This document shows, piece after piece, positions 1-8,040 of a stretch of 64,000 nt of DNA. Numbering within the stretch: position 1 is the stretch's first letter; each line of letters opens with the position of its first letter. Source of the stretch: Butyricicoccus sp. (GTDB lineage Bacteria > Bacillota > Clostridia > Oscillospirales > Butyricicoccaceae); the NCBI GenBank assembly GCA_020025755.1, contig JAHHRO010000004.1, positions 1 to 64,000 on the forward strand, written 5' to 3'. A program made the position numbers and the translations under genes. Under the pieces are notes generated by a model, which saw only the letters and a program-made list of their open reading frames with translations, was not told the origin of the DNA and did no database searches.

Positions 1-78
1 AGCCCTTATGCCGCCGTCGCCGGCGCGACACGCTTCTCTGCTTCTCGAAGCAAATTATTTAGCAGAAATGAAAACCCA
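1..78. repeat. Interspersed structured repeat, copy 1 (cut by window edge)
   Basis: About 76 bases match the block at 7553-7630 with only a handful of substitutions. The similarity stops soon after the shared GCAGAAATGAAAAC stretch, so this is the right-hand end of an element that begins outside the window. The copy keeps the central hairpin (TGCTTC-TC-GAAGCA), but substitutions in the neighbouring arms break pairs that are intact in the second copy, so it looks decayed. No gene is assigned here. Confidence 0.7.
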
Positions 79-135
79 AAGGATTTCCAATTCATCGAAT
101 CTTTCCAAAGGATCAGAAAATCACTGATAAAAAGT

Positions 136-202
136 TTGACTACAAAAGAGAGAAGATAGTACAATGAGAAGATTTTACAGTATATTGGAATTGTGATAAA
201 AT
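136..202 (+). promoter_or_regulatory. Two candidate promoters upstream of the HsdR-N gene
   Basis: TTGACT at 136-141 with TACAAT at 160-165 (18-base spacer), and TTTACA at 174-179 with TAAAAT at 197-202 (17-base spacer), both resemble sigma-A promoters. The second lies 33 bases before the start codon. The sequence is AT-rich, so chance matches are possible. Confidence 0.45.
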
Positions 203-235
203 TAAGTTACTATTTATATAGAGAGTGGGGTTACA

Positions 236-1450
236 ATGAATTGTGACTATGGAAAATTAAAGGTACCGCCAATCTATACTTGTGGAGAAAAAGCGTGTTA
301 CCTTGATCCTGTAAGAAAAAAACTAGTTGCCATTACACCAGAAGAAACAGTGAGGCAAAAAATAGTTGCTTATTTATTAAAAAAATTACATGTACCTAAA
401 AATATGATTGCAATAGAAGAGGCGTTGTCTCATTACGGAATAAATTCTAGAAAACGTGCAGATATCGTGGTGGATTATTTAGAAGAAACAGGGGAAGGAA
501 TCATACGATATCCGCTTGCAGTTATTGAATGTAAGGCTCCAGAAGTGCCGTTAGGAGATAAATCCTACAATCAAGTTTTAGAGTATTGTGGTATTCTTGG
601 TGCAGAGTATGCCATGCTGACAAATGGTGTTGAAGAGATATGTTTTAAGTATCACAACAATACAGGAGAGTATAACATTATTGAAAAACTTCCTAGATAC
701 TTAAAAATGTTAGAGGGTGAATATGAAGTTAAGGAAAAAGTTGATGCATGGGTGGAAATACCATTCGGTGCATTGGAGGAGACTCTTCAAGATAGATTTA
801 CATTATTGGATAATCCACAAGATGCTGAAGATATAAGCCCTGAAACTGAATGGAACAAAGCTGTTGCAACATTTAATTTACTTCAAGGATTTCAGGATGT
901 ACAACATAAGATGCCCAAAGGGAAATATGGATTATTTGAGTTGTTGGAAGATTATGGTGTGAGAAATTTATCATTTGGTAATGCGTCAGGAGGAAGATTC
1001 TTTGCCCCATATCGTTCATTTCTTATAGAGTATAATGGGGTTACACAATTTGTTTCAATGTCTATTTCAACATATTGGACGGGGTGTGATCCAATACAAG
1101 TTAAAACGTGCCTTTCAGTTGGGATTGACAATGAAAAAAAAGAGCATCATGCGTTGCAATTGGTCATAGACGATAATGTAGATGCCAGTGGTTCTCGGTT
1201 TTCATTTTATCATCATGGTAGAATTACTATAGGAAATATGGGAAGTAGAAAAATAGATGATCTTCGTAAATTTGTGCGAGAACGGTATCCTCAAATATTA
1301 TATGAGAAAAAATTTTATTTAGGAACCCTTACCAATGATCGCTTATGGAAAATGGATGATCCCGAAGTTATCACATTACTAGTCAATCTTATTACATATT
1401 CACTGATTCGAGATGAATATCGTGATTTTGTAAAGAATGGCGGAAAATAA
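236..1450 (+). CDS. Standalone HsdR N-terminal-domain (PD-(D/E)XK nuclease-like) protein
   Basis: A 404-residue protein whose first 170 residues resemble the type I restriction HsdR N-terminal domain. A putative nuclease core is visible: RADIVV with D76, then IECKA with E98 and K100, the D...ExK arrangement of this superfamily. There are no helicase motifs, so this is not a full HsdR, and no HsdM or HsdS lies nearby. Residues 180-404 are not recognised. The start follows AGTGGGG. The gene is clearly more AT-rich than the ribosomal genes after it and sits beside a repeat copy, which suggests horizontal acquisition. A defence role is inference. Confidence 0.72.
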   Translation: MNCDYGKLKVPPIYTCGEKACYLDPVRKKLVAITPEETVRQKIVAYLLKKLHVPKNMIAIEEALSHYGINSRKRADIVVDYLEETGEGIIRYPLAVIECKAPEVPLGDKSYNQVLEYCGILGAEYAMLTNGVEEICFKYHNNTGEYNIIEKLPRYLKMLEGEYEVKEKVDAWVEIPFGALEETLQDRFTLLDNPQDAEDISPETEWNKAVATFNLLQGFQDVQHKMPKGKYGLFELLEDYGVRNLSFGNASGGRFFAPYRSFLIEYNGVTQFVSMSISTYWTGCDPIQVKTCLSVGIDNEKKEHHALQLVIDDNVDASGSRFSFYHHGRITIGNMGSRKIDDLRKFVRERYPQILYEKKFYLGTLTNDRLWKMDDPEVITLLVNLITYSLIRDEYRDFVKNGGK

Positions 1451-1497
1451 AAGTAAAAAAGTGTGTAAAATTGCCAGAGAAAAACAAAAAAGAGTAC

Positions 1498-1527
1498 TTG
1501 ACTTGTCCCCAGAGGACGTGGTACAAT
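1498..1527 (+). promoter_or_regulatory. Promoter of the rpmG-secE-nusG-rplKA operon
   Basis: TTGACT at 1498-1503 and TACAAT at 1522-1527, separated by 18 bases, lie about 120 bases before rpmG. This is the only strong promoter-like pair between the upstream AT-rich gene and rpmG. Confidence 0.7.
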
Positions 1528-1649
1528 AATTACACCTATGTAGGGTCTTTTTTTATGCCTGATTTTTTGAGGGCGAGCCTGCAAAGGGAGGCAATCAATT
1601 CCTTTGTGACAGGCACAGAGGAACAAACACGATTCAAGGAGGTGCCGTT

Positions 1650-1799
1650 ATGCGCGTTAAGGTAACGCTGGCCTGCACTGAGTGCAAGCAAAGAAACTAT
1701 GACACAATGAAGAACAAGAAGAACGATCCCGACCGTCTTGAGATGAATAAGTACTGCCGCTTCTGCAAGAAGCATACTTTGCATCGCGAGACCAAGTAA
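1650..1799 (+). CDS. rpmG: 50S ribosomal protein L33 (zinc-binding form)
   Basis: A 49-residue basic protein with two CxxC pairs (CTEC near residue 9 and CRFC near residue 36), the zinc-ribbon form of large-subunit protein L33. The start ATG follows AAGGAGGTG. It heads the operon rpmG-secE-nusG, a common order in Firmicutes. Length and motifs agree with the family. Confidence 0.95.
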   Translation: MRVKVTLACTECKQRNYDTMKNKKNDPDRLEMNKYCRFCKKHTLHRETK

Positions 1800-1823
1800 T
1801 CGACAAGAAAGGAAGTACGCTTC

Positions 1824-2096
1824 ATGGCAGAGCAGGAAAAAGCTACTCCCGCTGTAAAGAAGCAGGCTGACAAGCCGGCAAAGGCCAAGAAGCCCTCCAT
1901 TTTTGCGCGTATCAAGAATTGGTTCCGCGAGTTGAAGGGTGAGATCAAGAAGATCGTCTGGCCGACCCGCCAGCAGACCACAAACAACACGCTCGTTGTT
2001 CTGGCTTGCTGCTTGGTGCTCGGTGTATTCATATGGATCCTTGACGCTGGCTTCGGCTGGGGCTTCCAGACGCTCGTCAGCTTCTTCGCCGCTTGA
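1824..2096 (+). CDS. secE: Preprotein translocase subunit SecE
   Basis: A 90-residue protein with a Lys/Ala/Pro-rich N-terminus of about 27 residues, then the conserved amphipathic stretch (FRELKGEIKKIVWPTRQQT) and one C-terminal membrane segment (about residues 57-80). SecE clamps SecY in the membrane translocation channel. It lies between rpmG and nusG, its usual place, with an AAGGAAG ribosome binding site. Confidence 0.95.
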   Translation: MAEQEKATPAVKKQADKPAKAKKPSIFARIKNWFRELKGEIKKIVWPTRQQTTNNTLVVLACCLVLGVFIWILDAGFGWGFQTLVSFFAA

Positions 2097-2115
2097 ATGA
2101 GAGGGGCCGGATACA

Positions 2116-2643
2116 ATGTCAGATGCAGCAAAGTGGTATGTGGTTCACACATACTCAGGCTATGAAAACAAAGTAGCCTCATCCATCGAAAAAGCGGTGG
2201 AAAACCGTAAGCTCCACGACCTCATCACCGCTGTCAACATCCCTGTTGAGCGCGTGACCGAGGTAAAGGACGGCAAAACCCGTGAGGTCGAGCGCAAGCT
2301 CTTCCCCGGCTATGTACTCGTCAAGATGATCATGACCGACGAAAGCTGGTATCTGGTGCGCAATACGCGTGGCTGCACAGGCTTTGTAGGTCCGAATTCA
2401 AATAAGCCGCTTCCGCTTTCCGATGAGGAAGTGCTGAAGATGGGCGTGGAGAAGCGCGAAATCGAAATCAATTACCAAGTCGGGGACAGCGTTCGCGTCA
2501 TAGATGGTCCGCTGGCTGGCTTCATCGGCGTTGTCGATGAGCTTGAGCCCGATAAAAACAAGGTACGCGTTGTCGTATCAATGTTTGGTAGAGAGACCCC
2601 AGTCGAGCTCGCACTCGATGAGGTCGAGACACTGGGTGACTAA
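2116..2643 (+). CDS. nusG: Transcription termination/antitermination factor NusG
   Basis: A 175-residue protein with an N-terminal NGN domain (KWYVVHTYSGYENKV at residues 6-20, then the LFPGYVLVKM strand) and a C-terminal KOW domain (VGDSVRVIDGPLAGF). NusG binds RNA polymerase and modulates pausing, Rho action and transcription-translation coupling. It follows secE by 19 bases. Length is normal for the family. Confidence 0.97.
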   Translation: MSDAAKWYVVHTYSGYENKVASSIEKAVENRKLHDLITAVNIPVERVTEVKDGKTREVERKLFPGYVLVKMIMTDESWYLVRNTRGCTGFVGPNSNKPLPLSDEEVLKMGVEKREIEINYQVGDSVRVIDGPLAGFIGVVDELEPDKNKVRVVVSMFGRETPVELALDEVETLGD

Positions 2644-2776
2644 AATAACTGCCGCGCTCCCAATGGACAGGCAGGGAACCGAAGTATACAGGTGTATGCT
2701 TCATGGCAAGTGGGAGAGGGAACGCAGCCGCGTTTTACTCGCCAGCCACCACATTTTTTAAGGAGGATACCTCAAC

Positions 2777-3202
2777 ATGGCACAGAAAGTAGTAGGTTAT
2801 ATCAAGCTCCAGATTCCTGCGGGCAAGGCAACCCCTGCGCCCCCAGTTGGCCCGGCTCTGGGTCAGCATGGTGTAAACATCATGGCTTTCACCAAGGAAT
2901 TCAACGAGCGCACCAAGAATGACGCTGGTCTCATCATTCCAGTTGTCATCACAGTTTATGCAGACCGTTCCTTCAGCTTCATCACGAAGACTCCGCCGGC
3001 ACCGGTCCTGATTAAGAAGGCTTGCAAGATCGAATCCGGTTCTGCAGTTCCGAACAAGACCAAGGTTGCTAAGATCTCTAAGGCAGATCTCCAGAAGATC
3101 GCAGAGATGAAGATGCCAGACCTCAACGCTGCTTCCGTAGAGGCTGCTATGAGCATGATCGCTGGCACCTGCCGTTCTATGGGTATTACCGTAGAAGAGT
3201 AA
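2777..3202 (+). CDS. rplK: 50S ribosomal protein L11
   Basis: A 141-residue protein with the N-terminal signature [20 protein letters not shown] and a C-terminal domain that binds the GTPase-associated region of 23S rRNA. The start ATG follows TAAGGAGG. The 133-base gap after nusG holds no gene and may carry leader structure. It is cotranscribed with rplA. Confidence 0.97.
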   Translation: MAQKVVGYIKLQIPAGKATPAPPVGPALGQHGVNIMAFTKEFNERTKNDAGLIIPVVITVYADRSFSFITKTPPAPVLIKKACKIESGSAVPNKTKVAKISKADLQKIAEMKMPDLNAASVEAAMSMIAGTCRSMGITVEE

Positions 3203-3294
3203 TTTTAAGCTGAAGTTTAATCGTTTTTGACAGCACTCATGGCTGTCTAAGTGGGAGGGAAATTCCCGCAGTACCACTAAAGGAGGATATTATT

Positions 3295-3990
3295 GTGCGC
3301 AAAGGTAAAAAGTATGTAGAGAGCGCAAAGCTGGTAGACCGTACCAAGCTGTACGATCCCGCTGAAGCGCTTGCAACCGTTATTTCCACTGCAAAGGCAA
3401 AGTTCGACGAGACCGTTGAGCTGCATGTAAAGCTGGGCGTTGACTCCCGTCACGCTGACCAGCAGGTACGTGGTGCGATCGTTCTGCCGCACGGTACTGG
3501 CAAGCAGGTTCGCGTTCTGGTATTCGCAAAGGGTCCGAAGGCTGACGAGGCTGTTGCAGCTGGTGCAGAGTACGTTGGCGCTGAGGATATGGTAGCAAAG
3601 ATTCAGAATGAGAACTTCTTTGACTATGACGTTGTTATTGCAACCCCTGACATGATGGGCGTTGTAGGTCGTCTGGGTAAGGTTCTGGGCCCGAAGGGTC
3701 TCATGCCGAACCCGAAGGCTGGCACCGTTTCCATGGACGTTGCAAAGGCTGTTAAGGAGTCTAAGGCTGGTAAGATCGAGTACCGTCTCGACAAGACCAA
3801 CATCATCCACTGCCCGATCGGTAAGGCTTCCTTCGGTGCTGAGAAGTTGCAGGATAACTTCAACGCTCTGATGGGCGCGATCATCAAGGCAAAGCCGGCT
3901 GCTGCTAAGGGTCAGTATGTCAAGTCCTGTGTAGTTGCTTCTACCATGGGCCCTGGCGTAAAGGTCAACGCTGCTAAGGTTTCTGAGTAA
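3295..3990 (+). CDS. rplA: 50S ribosomal protein L1
   Basis: A 231-residue protein with the L1 signature ([18 protein letters not shown] near residue 125). It forms the L1 stalk at the ribosomal E site and in many bacteria also represses its own operon. The start is GTG, placed right after AAAGGAGG; the protein begins at the expected family N-terminus. The gap after rplK contains a short hairpin (GACAGC/GCTGTC near 3230). Confidence 0.97.
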   Translation: MRKGKKYVESAKLVDRTKLYDPAEALATVISTAKAKFDETVELHVKLGVDSRHADQQVRGAIVLPHGTGKQVRVLVFAKGPKADEAVAAGAEYVGAEDMVAKIQNENFFDYDVVIATPDMMGVVGRLGKVLGPKGLMPNPKAGTVSMDVAKAVKESKAGKIEYRLDKTNIIHCPIGKASFGAEKLQDNFNALMGAIIKAKPAAAKGQYVKSCVVASTMGPGVKVNAAKVSE

Positions 3991-4019
3991 TTTTTTATTC
4001 GGAAAACAATGAAAATGTG

Positions 4020-4048
4020 TTGACAAGCAGTTTGGTCTATGCTATAAT
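4020..4048 (+). promoter_or_regulatory. Promoter of rplJ-rplL
   Basis: TTGACA at 4020-4025 and TATAAT at 4043-4048 with a 17-base spacer form a perfect consensus sigma-A promoter. It lies just after rplA, so the L10/L12 genes have their own transcription start. Confidence 0.9.
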
Positions 4049-4055
4049 TCAATAG

Positions 4056-4181
4056 CTTGGTCAAAGACAGCAGGTGTGCCGCAAGGCACTAATGGTTAAA
4101 ACCGCCCGCCGAGGTCAGCACGAAATTATGATGTTTTGTGTGCCCTCTTGTGTCTTTGCACAAGAGGGCACTTTATTTTTG
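4056..4181 (+). promoter_or_regulatory. Ribosomal protein L10 leader with attenuator hairpin
   Basis: The untranslated region between the consensus promoter and rplJ ends in a 13-bp perfect hairpin (arms 4140-4152 and 4159-4171, loop TCTTTG) followed by a T-rich run. In Firmicutes the L10(L12)4 complex binds such leaders and controls rplJL by premature termination. The upstream part (4060-4130) would hold the L10-binding structure; the assignment rests on position and the terminator. Confidence 0.8.
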
Positions 4182-4197
4182 ATGGAGGTGAAACAAG

Positions 4198-4749
4198 ATG
4201 CCTAACGCAAAGGTTCTGGAAGAAAAGAAGGCTCTGGTCGCTTCTCTCGTCGAGAAGATCAAGAACAGCCCGGCTGGCGTTCTGGTCGATTACAAGGGTA
4301 TCAACGTTGAGGATGATACCAAGCTGCGCCGTGAGCTGCGCGCTGCTGGCGTTGAGTATGCTGTTGTAAAGAACACCATGCTGCGCTTTGCTGCGAAGGA
4401 GCTGGGCTTTGACTCGTTCGAGGAGCACCTGAATGGTACAACTGCTCTGGCAATCAGCACCACTGATGATGTCGTAGCACCTGCAAAAATCCTGAATGAG
4501 TATGCAAAGAAGCATGACAACTTCAAGATTAAGGCTGGTTACCTCGAGGGTGAGGCAATTCCTACTTCTGAGGTTCTGAAGTTGGCTGAAATGCCATCCA
4601 AGGAAGGTCTTATCGCTCAGGTTCTGTATGGCTTCAATTTCCCAATCACTCAGCTCGTTATTGCGCTTGACAATATCGCAAAGAAGACTGAGGACGGTGA
4701 AGCCCTGGTTTCTACTTTGGTTGCACCAAAGGAAGAGGCTGCTGAGTAA
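4198..4749 (+). CDS. rplJ: 50S ribosomal protein L10
   Basis: A 183-residue protein with the L10 N-terminal globular domain (KIKNSPAGVLVDYKGI; VVKNTMLRFA) and a C-terminal helix that carries L7/L12 dimers. It anchors the ribosomal stalk and is the likely ligand of the leader upstream. The start follows GATGGAGGTG. rplL comes 63 bases later. Confidence 0.97.
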   Translation: MPNAKVLEEKKALVASLVEKIKNSPAGVLVDYKGINVEDDTKLRRELRAAGVEYAVVKNTMLRFAAKELGFDSFEEHLNGTTALAISTTDDVVAPAKILNEYAKKHDNFKIKAGYLEGEAIPTSEVLKLAEMPSKEGLIAQVLYGFNFPITQLVIALDNIAKKTEDGEALVSTLVAPKEEAAE

Positions 4750-4812
4750 TTAACAAGGTTACTCATACGTTTTTCAATTTTTTAATTTAATTTGTAATTG
4801 GAGGTTCATACC

Positions 4813-5181
4813 ATGACTATTGCAGAGATTATGGAAGCTGTAAAGAACCTGAAGGTTCTGGAGCTGGCTGAGCTGGTTAAGGCTCTCGAGGAAGAATTCG
4901 GCGTATCCGCTATGCCTGTTGCTGTTGCTGGCGCAGGTGCTGGTGCAGGTGCTCCGGCTGCTGAAGAGCAGACTGAGTTCGACGTAGAGCTGACCGACGC
5001 TGGTTCTTCTAAGATCAACGTTATCAAGGTTGTTCGCGGCATCACTGGTCTGGGTCTGAAGGAAGCAAAGGAGAAGGTTGACGGCGCTCCGGCAATCATC
5101 AAGGAAGGCGCTTCTAAGGAAGATGCAGAGTCCATCAAGGCTCAGCTGGAAGAGGCTGGCGCAAAGGTTACTCTGAAGTAA
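4813..5181 (+). CDS. rplL: 50S ribosomal protein L7/L12
   Basis: A 122-residue stalk protein with the helical N-terminal dimerisation domain, an Ala/Gly-rich hinge (about residues 40-55) and the C-terminal factor-binding domain ([14 protein letters not shown]). The ATG at 4813 is chosen over an in-frame TTG at 4798 because that TTG sits on the GGAG ribosome binding site and L12 proteins start at MTIAEIM-like sequence. It ends the ribosomal cluster. Confidence 0.96.
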   Translation: MTIAEIMEAVKNLKVLELAELVKALEEEFGVSAMPVAVAGAGAGAGAPAAEEQTEFDVELTDAGSSKINVIKVVRGITGLGLKEAKEKVDGAPAIIKEGASKEDAESIKAQLEEAGAKVTLK

Positions 5182-5201
5182 TTTTATTTGGACGCAAGCA
5201 A

Positions 5202-5233
5202 AGAGACAGGTTTTTGACCTGTCTCTTTTTTTT
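5202..5233 (+). terminator. Intrinsic terminator after rplL
   Basis: Nine-base arms AGAGACAGG (5202-5210) and CCTGTCTCT (5218-5226) followed by a run of eight T. It also abuts the 3' end of the convergent methyltransferase gene. Confidence 0.9.
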
Positions 5234-5234
5234 A

Positions 5235-5861
5235 TCACTTGACCCCTGCACAGGAAGAAATGACGGATCGAATCTGATTCCATGATACATTTCGGAAGCC
5301 TGCTTCTGTAAATAAGCGGCATAGCTCATCCTGTCCATAGGTATGTACATCGCCTGTGTGGGTCAGTTTGAGCACGATATGGTTTTCAAGCCAGCGCAGC
5401 GTGTCATTTGCTACATATGTATCACACAGAAGGAAGATCCCACCAGGCTTGAGCACCCGATAGGCTTCCAGTAAGGCACGGGAAGGGTTTGGATAATGAT
5501 GGAAGCTTTGTGAGCACACTGCCATATCAAAGGTATCGGCCTCGTATGGCAGCTTTTCGGCATCACCGATTTGAAAGACCGCGTTGGAAAGCTGTTTGTT
5601 TTTTGCCTGCCGGATCATTTCTGGGGAGAGATCTATACCATCGATCTGCGTATTGGGTAAGATCCTCTGCAGCAAACGGGCAATTTCACCTGTGCCGCAT
5701 CCGATATCCAAAAGACGCTGGGGGCGCACATGCAGGATCGCATTTTGAAGGAACGGATAACCCTGTTTTGGGATCTTGGAAATGAATATGTTGTTGCTGC
5801 TATCATAAATGGAGGCTTGACGGTCAAAGTTTTTCCGAGATAAGGCTTTGTAATTTTGCAT
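5235..5861 (-). CDS. Class I SAM-dependent methyltransferase
   Basis: A 208-residue protein with the SAM-binding motif LLDIGCGTGEIARLL (about residues 49-63), an acidic residue ending the next strand (IDGIDLSPEMI) and the post-motif LKPGGIFLLCD. The fold is that of UbiE/BioC-type small-molecule methyltransferases (Methyltransf_11). The substrate cannot be read from the sequence. The start is the ATG at 5861, preceded on the minus strand by AGAAAGGAGC; a TATAAT-like -10 lies at 5895-5900. The open frame continues upstream into the pyrE region, but that part is antisense to pyrE. Confidence 0.85.
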   Translation of the reverse strand: MQNYKALSRKNFDRQASIYDSSNNIFISKIPKQGYPFLQNAILHVRPQRLLDIGCGTGEIARLLQRILPNTQIDGIDLSPEMIRQAKNKQLSNAVFQIGDAEKLPYEADTFDMAVCSQSFHHYPNPSRALLEAYRVLKPGGIFLLCDTYVANDTLRWLENHIVLKLTHTGDVHTYGQDELCRLFTEAGFRNVSWNQIRSVISSCAGVK

Positions 5862-5989
5862 GGAAGGTGCTCCTTTCTGTGATTGTTTGGCTATATTATA
5901 GCACGAAGCCTGCTGTTTGGAAGAAAAAGTTTCATGGAGGTGGATGAATTTGCACTTTGCTCTATTTTTTACACATGAGAAATTGCCCC

Positions 5990-6018
5990 TTGTTCCAAAA
6001 CGGGGAATGTGATAAAAT
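5990..6018 (+). promoter_or_regulatory. Candidate pyrE promoter
   Basis: TTGTTC at 5990-5995 and TAAAAT at 6013-6018 with a 17-base spacer lie 36 bases before the pyrE start. No PyrR-type attenuator is visible in the short leader, so pyrE seems to be transcribed alone. Confidence 0.5.
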
Positions 6019-6053
6019 AATAGCAATATAGCTTTGGAAAGGGAGAAAGATTT

Positions 6054-6716
6054 ATGTTGACTCCGGCAAAAAAAGAATTTATTGAATTTATGATGGGCGC
6101 AGATGTCCTCCGTTTTGGCGATTTTGTGACCAAGAGCGGACGTAATACCCCATATTTTGTAAATACAGGCAACTATAAGACCGGCTTGCAGAACTCCAAG
6201 CTGGGCGAGTTCTATGCAGCACTGGTCAAGGAGACCGTAGGCGAGGAATTCGATGCAATGTTTGGCCCTGCATATAAGGGTATCCCGCTTGCGACCTCGG
6301 TTTCCGGTGCGTTGGCACGCAACTTCGGCATTGATAAGCCGTTCTTCTTTAACCGTAAGGAAGCAAAGGATCATGGCGAGGGTGGCAGCATTGTGGGGTA
6401 TAAGCCGCAGGATGGCGACCGTATCATCATCATTGAGGATGTCATCACAGCCGGTACGGCGATCCGTGAGACCATGCCGGTATTGACGGGGTGTGCAGAT
6501 GTCAAGGTAACTGATATGTTTATCTCTGTTAATCGCTGTGAAGTGGGACAGACCCCAGGCAAGACCGCTGTTATGGAGGTTGGCGAGGAGTTCGGCATCA
6601 AGGTGCATGCACTTATCACCGTACAGGATATTTACGAGTACCTGAAGGAGCAGGGCACCTATGGTGAGATCCTGCCGCGCATGGAAGCATACATGGAGCA
6701 GTACTGTGTGTTTTAA
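6054..6716 (+). CDS. pyrE: Orotate phosphoribosyltransferase
   Basis: A 220-residue cytoplasmic enzyme that joins orotate to PRPP to make orotidine 5'-monophosphate in pyrimidine synthesis. The PRPP-binding motif is clear (IIIIEDVITAGTAI, about residues 122-135), and FGPAYKGIPLA is the family signature upstream of it. The ATG follows GGGAGAAAG. It stands apart from other pyr genes here and ends at its own terminator. Confidence 0.95.
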   Translation: MLTPAKKEFIEFMMGADVLRFGDFVTKSGRNTPYFVNTGNYKTGLQNSKLGEFYAALVKETVGEEFDAMFGPAYKGIPLATSVSGALARNFGIDKPFFFNRKEAKDHGEGGSIVGYKPQDGDRIIIIEDVITAGTAIRETMPVLTGCADVKVTDMFISVNRCEVGQTPGKTAVMEVGEEFGIKVHALITVQDIYEYLKEQGTYGEILPRMEAYMEQYCVF

Positions 6717-6732
6717 TTTGTGAAAAATCAGC

Positions 6733-6761
6733 AAAAAGTCAGGCGTTGTCCTGACTTTTTT
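6733..6761 (+). terminator. Intrinsic terminator after pyrE
   Basis: Inverted repeat AAAGTCAGG/CCTGACTTT with a short loop and a T run ending near 6761. Confidence 0.88.
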
Positions 6762-6863
6762 GTTTAGACGGATTCCAATGTACAGTACCATGTTTTGGAT
6801 TGCTTCTGTGGTTCAGATTGAGAAGATATTCCCAGCTGAAAAGTTGTAAAAAGGAGAGTTAAT

Positions 6864-7370
6864 ATGACAGATAAGAATTTAGAAGGAATTGGGCTGTTCA
6901 GATATGAACATGGACTGCGTAATTCTGGTTCGTATATGGGAAACACCAATATTGATATTTTTGCTCATACTTATGAAATCAGCATTCGCTTTAATGTGTC
7001 TAATAGAGGGGAAGCAGGCATGACCGAACAAGTCATAGCAGCCGCTCGCAATGTATTATATACGCTCAAACACAACAGAGAAGAACTCCAACAAGCACTG
7101 AAAGAGTATTATGATTCTGAGGTGTTTGAGTTGGCAGAAGATGAGCGATGTGATTATTTTGAATTTAACAGTTCGGATGAGTTATGTGAGGTCATGACGC
7201 CAAAAGAGTTGTATATTGCAGATCTTGAACAGAGTGGACAAGTGAAAGATGTTAAGGTTGGACTCTTCTTTGAATGTACTTGGGATGAGTATGAGTACAG
7301 TGGTGTTGGGATAAGGTTTGATGGAGAAGGTACGATGCTAGAAGTTACGACCGGAGACATGATATATTGA
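6864..7370 (+). CDS. Hypothetical protein, possibly DUF6985/immunity-like
   Basis: A 168-residue acidic soluble protein without signal peptide or membrane segment. The C-terminal segment (FECTWDEYEYSGVGIRF, about residues 132-148) recalls the W-D-E...G-V/L-G motif of DUF6985-type proteins sometimes found near toxin loci, but the match is by eye only. The start follows AAAGGAGAG. Base composition is more AT-rich than the flanking core genes, and the structured repeat lies immediately downstream, so this may be acquired DNA. Function unknown. Confidence 0.7.
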   Translation: MTDKNLEGIGLFRYEHGLRNSGSYMGNTNIDIFAHTYEISIRFNVSNRGEAGMTEQVIAAARNVLYTLKHNREELQQALKEYYDSEVFELAEDERCDYFEFNSSDELCEVMTPKELYIADLEQSGQVKDVKVGLFFECTWDEYEYSGVGIRFDGEGTMLEVTTGDMIY

Positions 7371-7434
7371 TAGAGAAAGTTCTGCGAGGTGATAGAGCAA
7401 AAAATCGTAAAACTGCGTGGTATACCTATGAACA

Positions 7435-7545
7435 ATGTACTGCCCCGCCTGTGGCGGAGGTCATACTTTCACACGCGATGGGGCATTGCCATTGTATACC
7501 GAATGGAAGGGAAGGGCAGGATTCATAAGGGCAAGGAAACCGTAA
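7435..7545 (+). other. Short open frame resembling a zinc-ribbon fragment, joined to repeat copy 2
   Basis: A 36-codon frame starts M-Y-C-P-A-C-G-G-G-H-T-F, a CxxC zinc-knuckle-like start, and ends eight bases before the repeat. No ribosome binding site precedes it. It may be a broken gene or part of the repeat element rather than an expressed protein. The rest of 7371-7552 shows no supported gene. Confidence 0.25.
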
Positions 7546-7552
7546 GGTGTCC

Positions 7553-7637
7553 AGCCCTTATGCCGCCGTCGCCGGTGCGACACGGTTCTCTGCTTCTCGA
7601 AGCAAATCATTTCGCAGAAATGAAAACCAGACGGATC
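7553..7637. repeat. Interspersed structured repeat, copy 2
   Basis: Matches positions 1-78. Three consecutive hairpins can be drawn: CCGTCGC...GCGACACGG (bulged), TGCTTC-TC-GAAGCA, and TCATTTC-GCA-GAAATGA. All three are intact here, while copy 1 has lost pairs in the first and third. Several short overlapping frames cross it on both strands with no ribosome binding site, so an RNA or DNA-level element is more likely than a gene. Confidence 0.7.
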
Positions 7638-7743
7638 ACCCAAATGCGCCGCAGCTTGTGAAAACATCTCCCCATAGGGATCACTCATCTGTACAAGACC
7701 CATGATGATATTTTTGGGTTTCTATCAAATGCAATGAGAATGG

Positions 7744-7772
7744 TTGACAAGGTGAGCGTATCCGTGTATAAT
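7744..7772 (+). promoter_or_regulatory. Promoter of the cystine symporter leader
   Basis: TTGACA at 7744-7749 and TATAAT at 7767-7772 with a 17-base spacer, a perfect consensus sigma-A promoter. It lies about 270 bases before the symporter start, leaving room for the leader peptide and terminator. Confidence 0.92.
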
Positions 7773-7823
7773 AAAGCACATAAATCATACTAAAATAGTA
7801 GGAATAAAAAAGGAGGTGCCCAA

Positions 7824-7916
7824 ATGTATCGCAATTCATTGATTTCCATGTGTTGTTGTAAATGTATGCATCCTGGGCATTTCTGTGTGGGTATCGTTGT
7901 GATGCAAAATTTTTGA
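7824..7916 (+). CDS. Cys-rich leader peptide of the cystine symporter gene
   Basis: A 30-codon frame starts five bases after a very strong AAGGAGGTG. Cysteine codons occur at positions 10, 11, 12, 14 and 21 (core CCCKC); all five are TGT. The product has no plausible stable domain. Position (between a consensus promoter and an intrinsic terminator, 124 bases before a TcyP-like cystine symporter) suggests a ribosome-mediated attenuator that senses Cys-tRNA supply. The alternative is a small metal-binding peptide. Confidence 0.7.
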   Translation: MYRNSLISMCCCKCMHPGHFCVGIVVMQNF

Positions 7917-7964
7917 CAACGCTTTTCTGGATCAATGGATCAGGAATATTCCACAATAGACTGC

Positions 7965-7998
7965 ACGGGATCGTAATGGATACGGTCTCGTTTTTTTT
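7965..7998 (+). terminator. Attenuator (intrinsic terminator) before the cystine symporter
   Basis: Arms 7965-7975 and 7981-7991 pair over 11 positions (two G-U pairs) around a 5-base loop, followed by a run of eight T. It lies after the leader peptide and before the symporter, with no complete gene between promoter and terminator other than the 30-codon leader, so read-through must be conditional. Confidence 0.85.
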
Positions 7999-8040
7999 AT
8001 GCAGAGTTTCTGCTGTTTGGGTAGACGAAGGGAGTATATC

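Noticed and set aside
4798..4815. TTG start for rplL
   Set aside because: It overlaps the ribosome binding site; the family N-terminus begins at the ATG at 4813.
7389..7703. Frames on both strands across repeat copy 2
   Set aside because: They follow the repeat, lack ribosome binding sites and are broken in copy 1.
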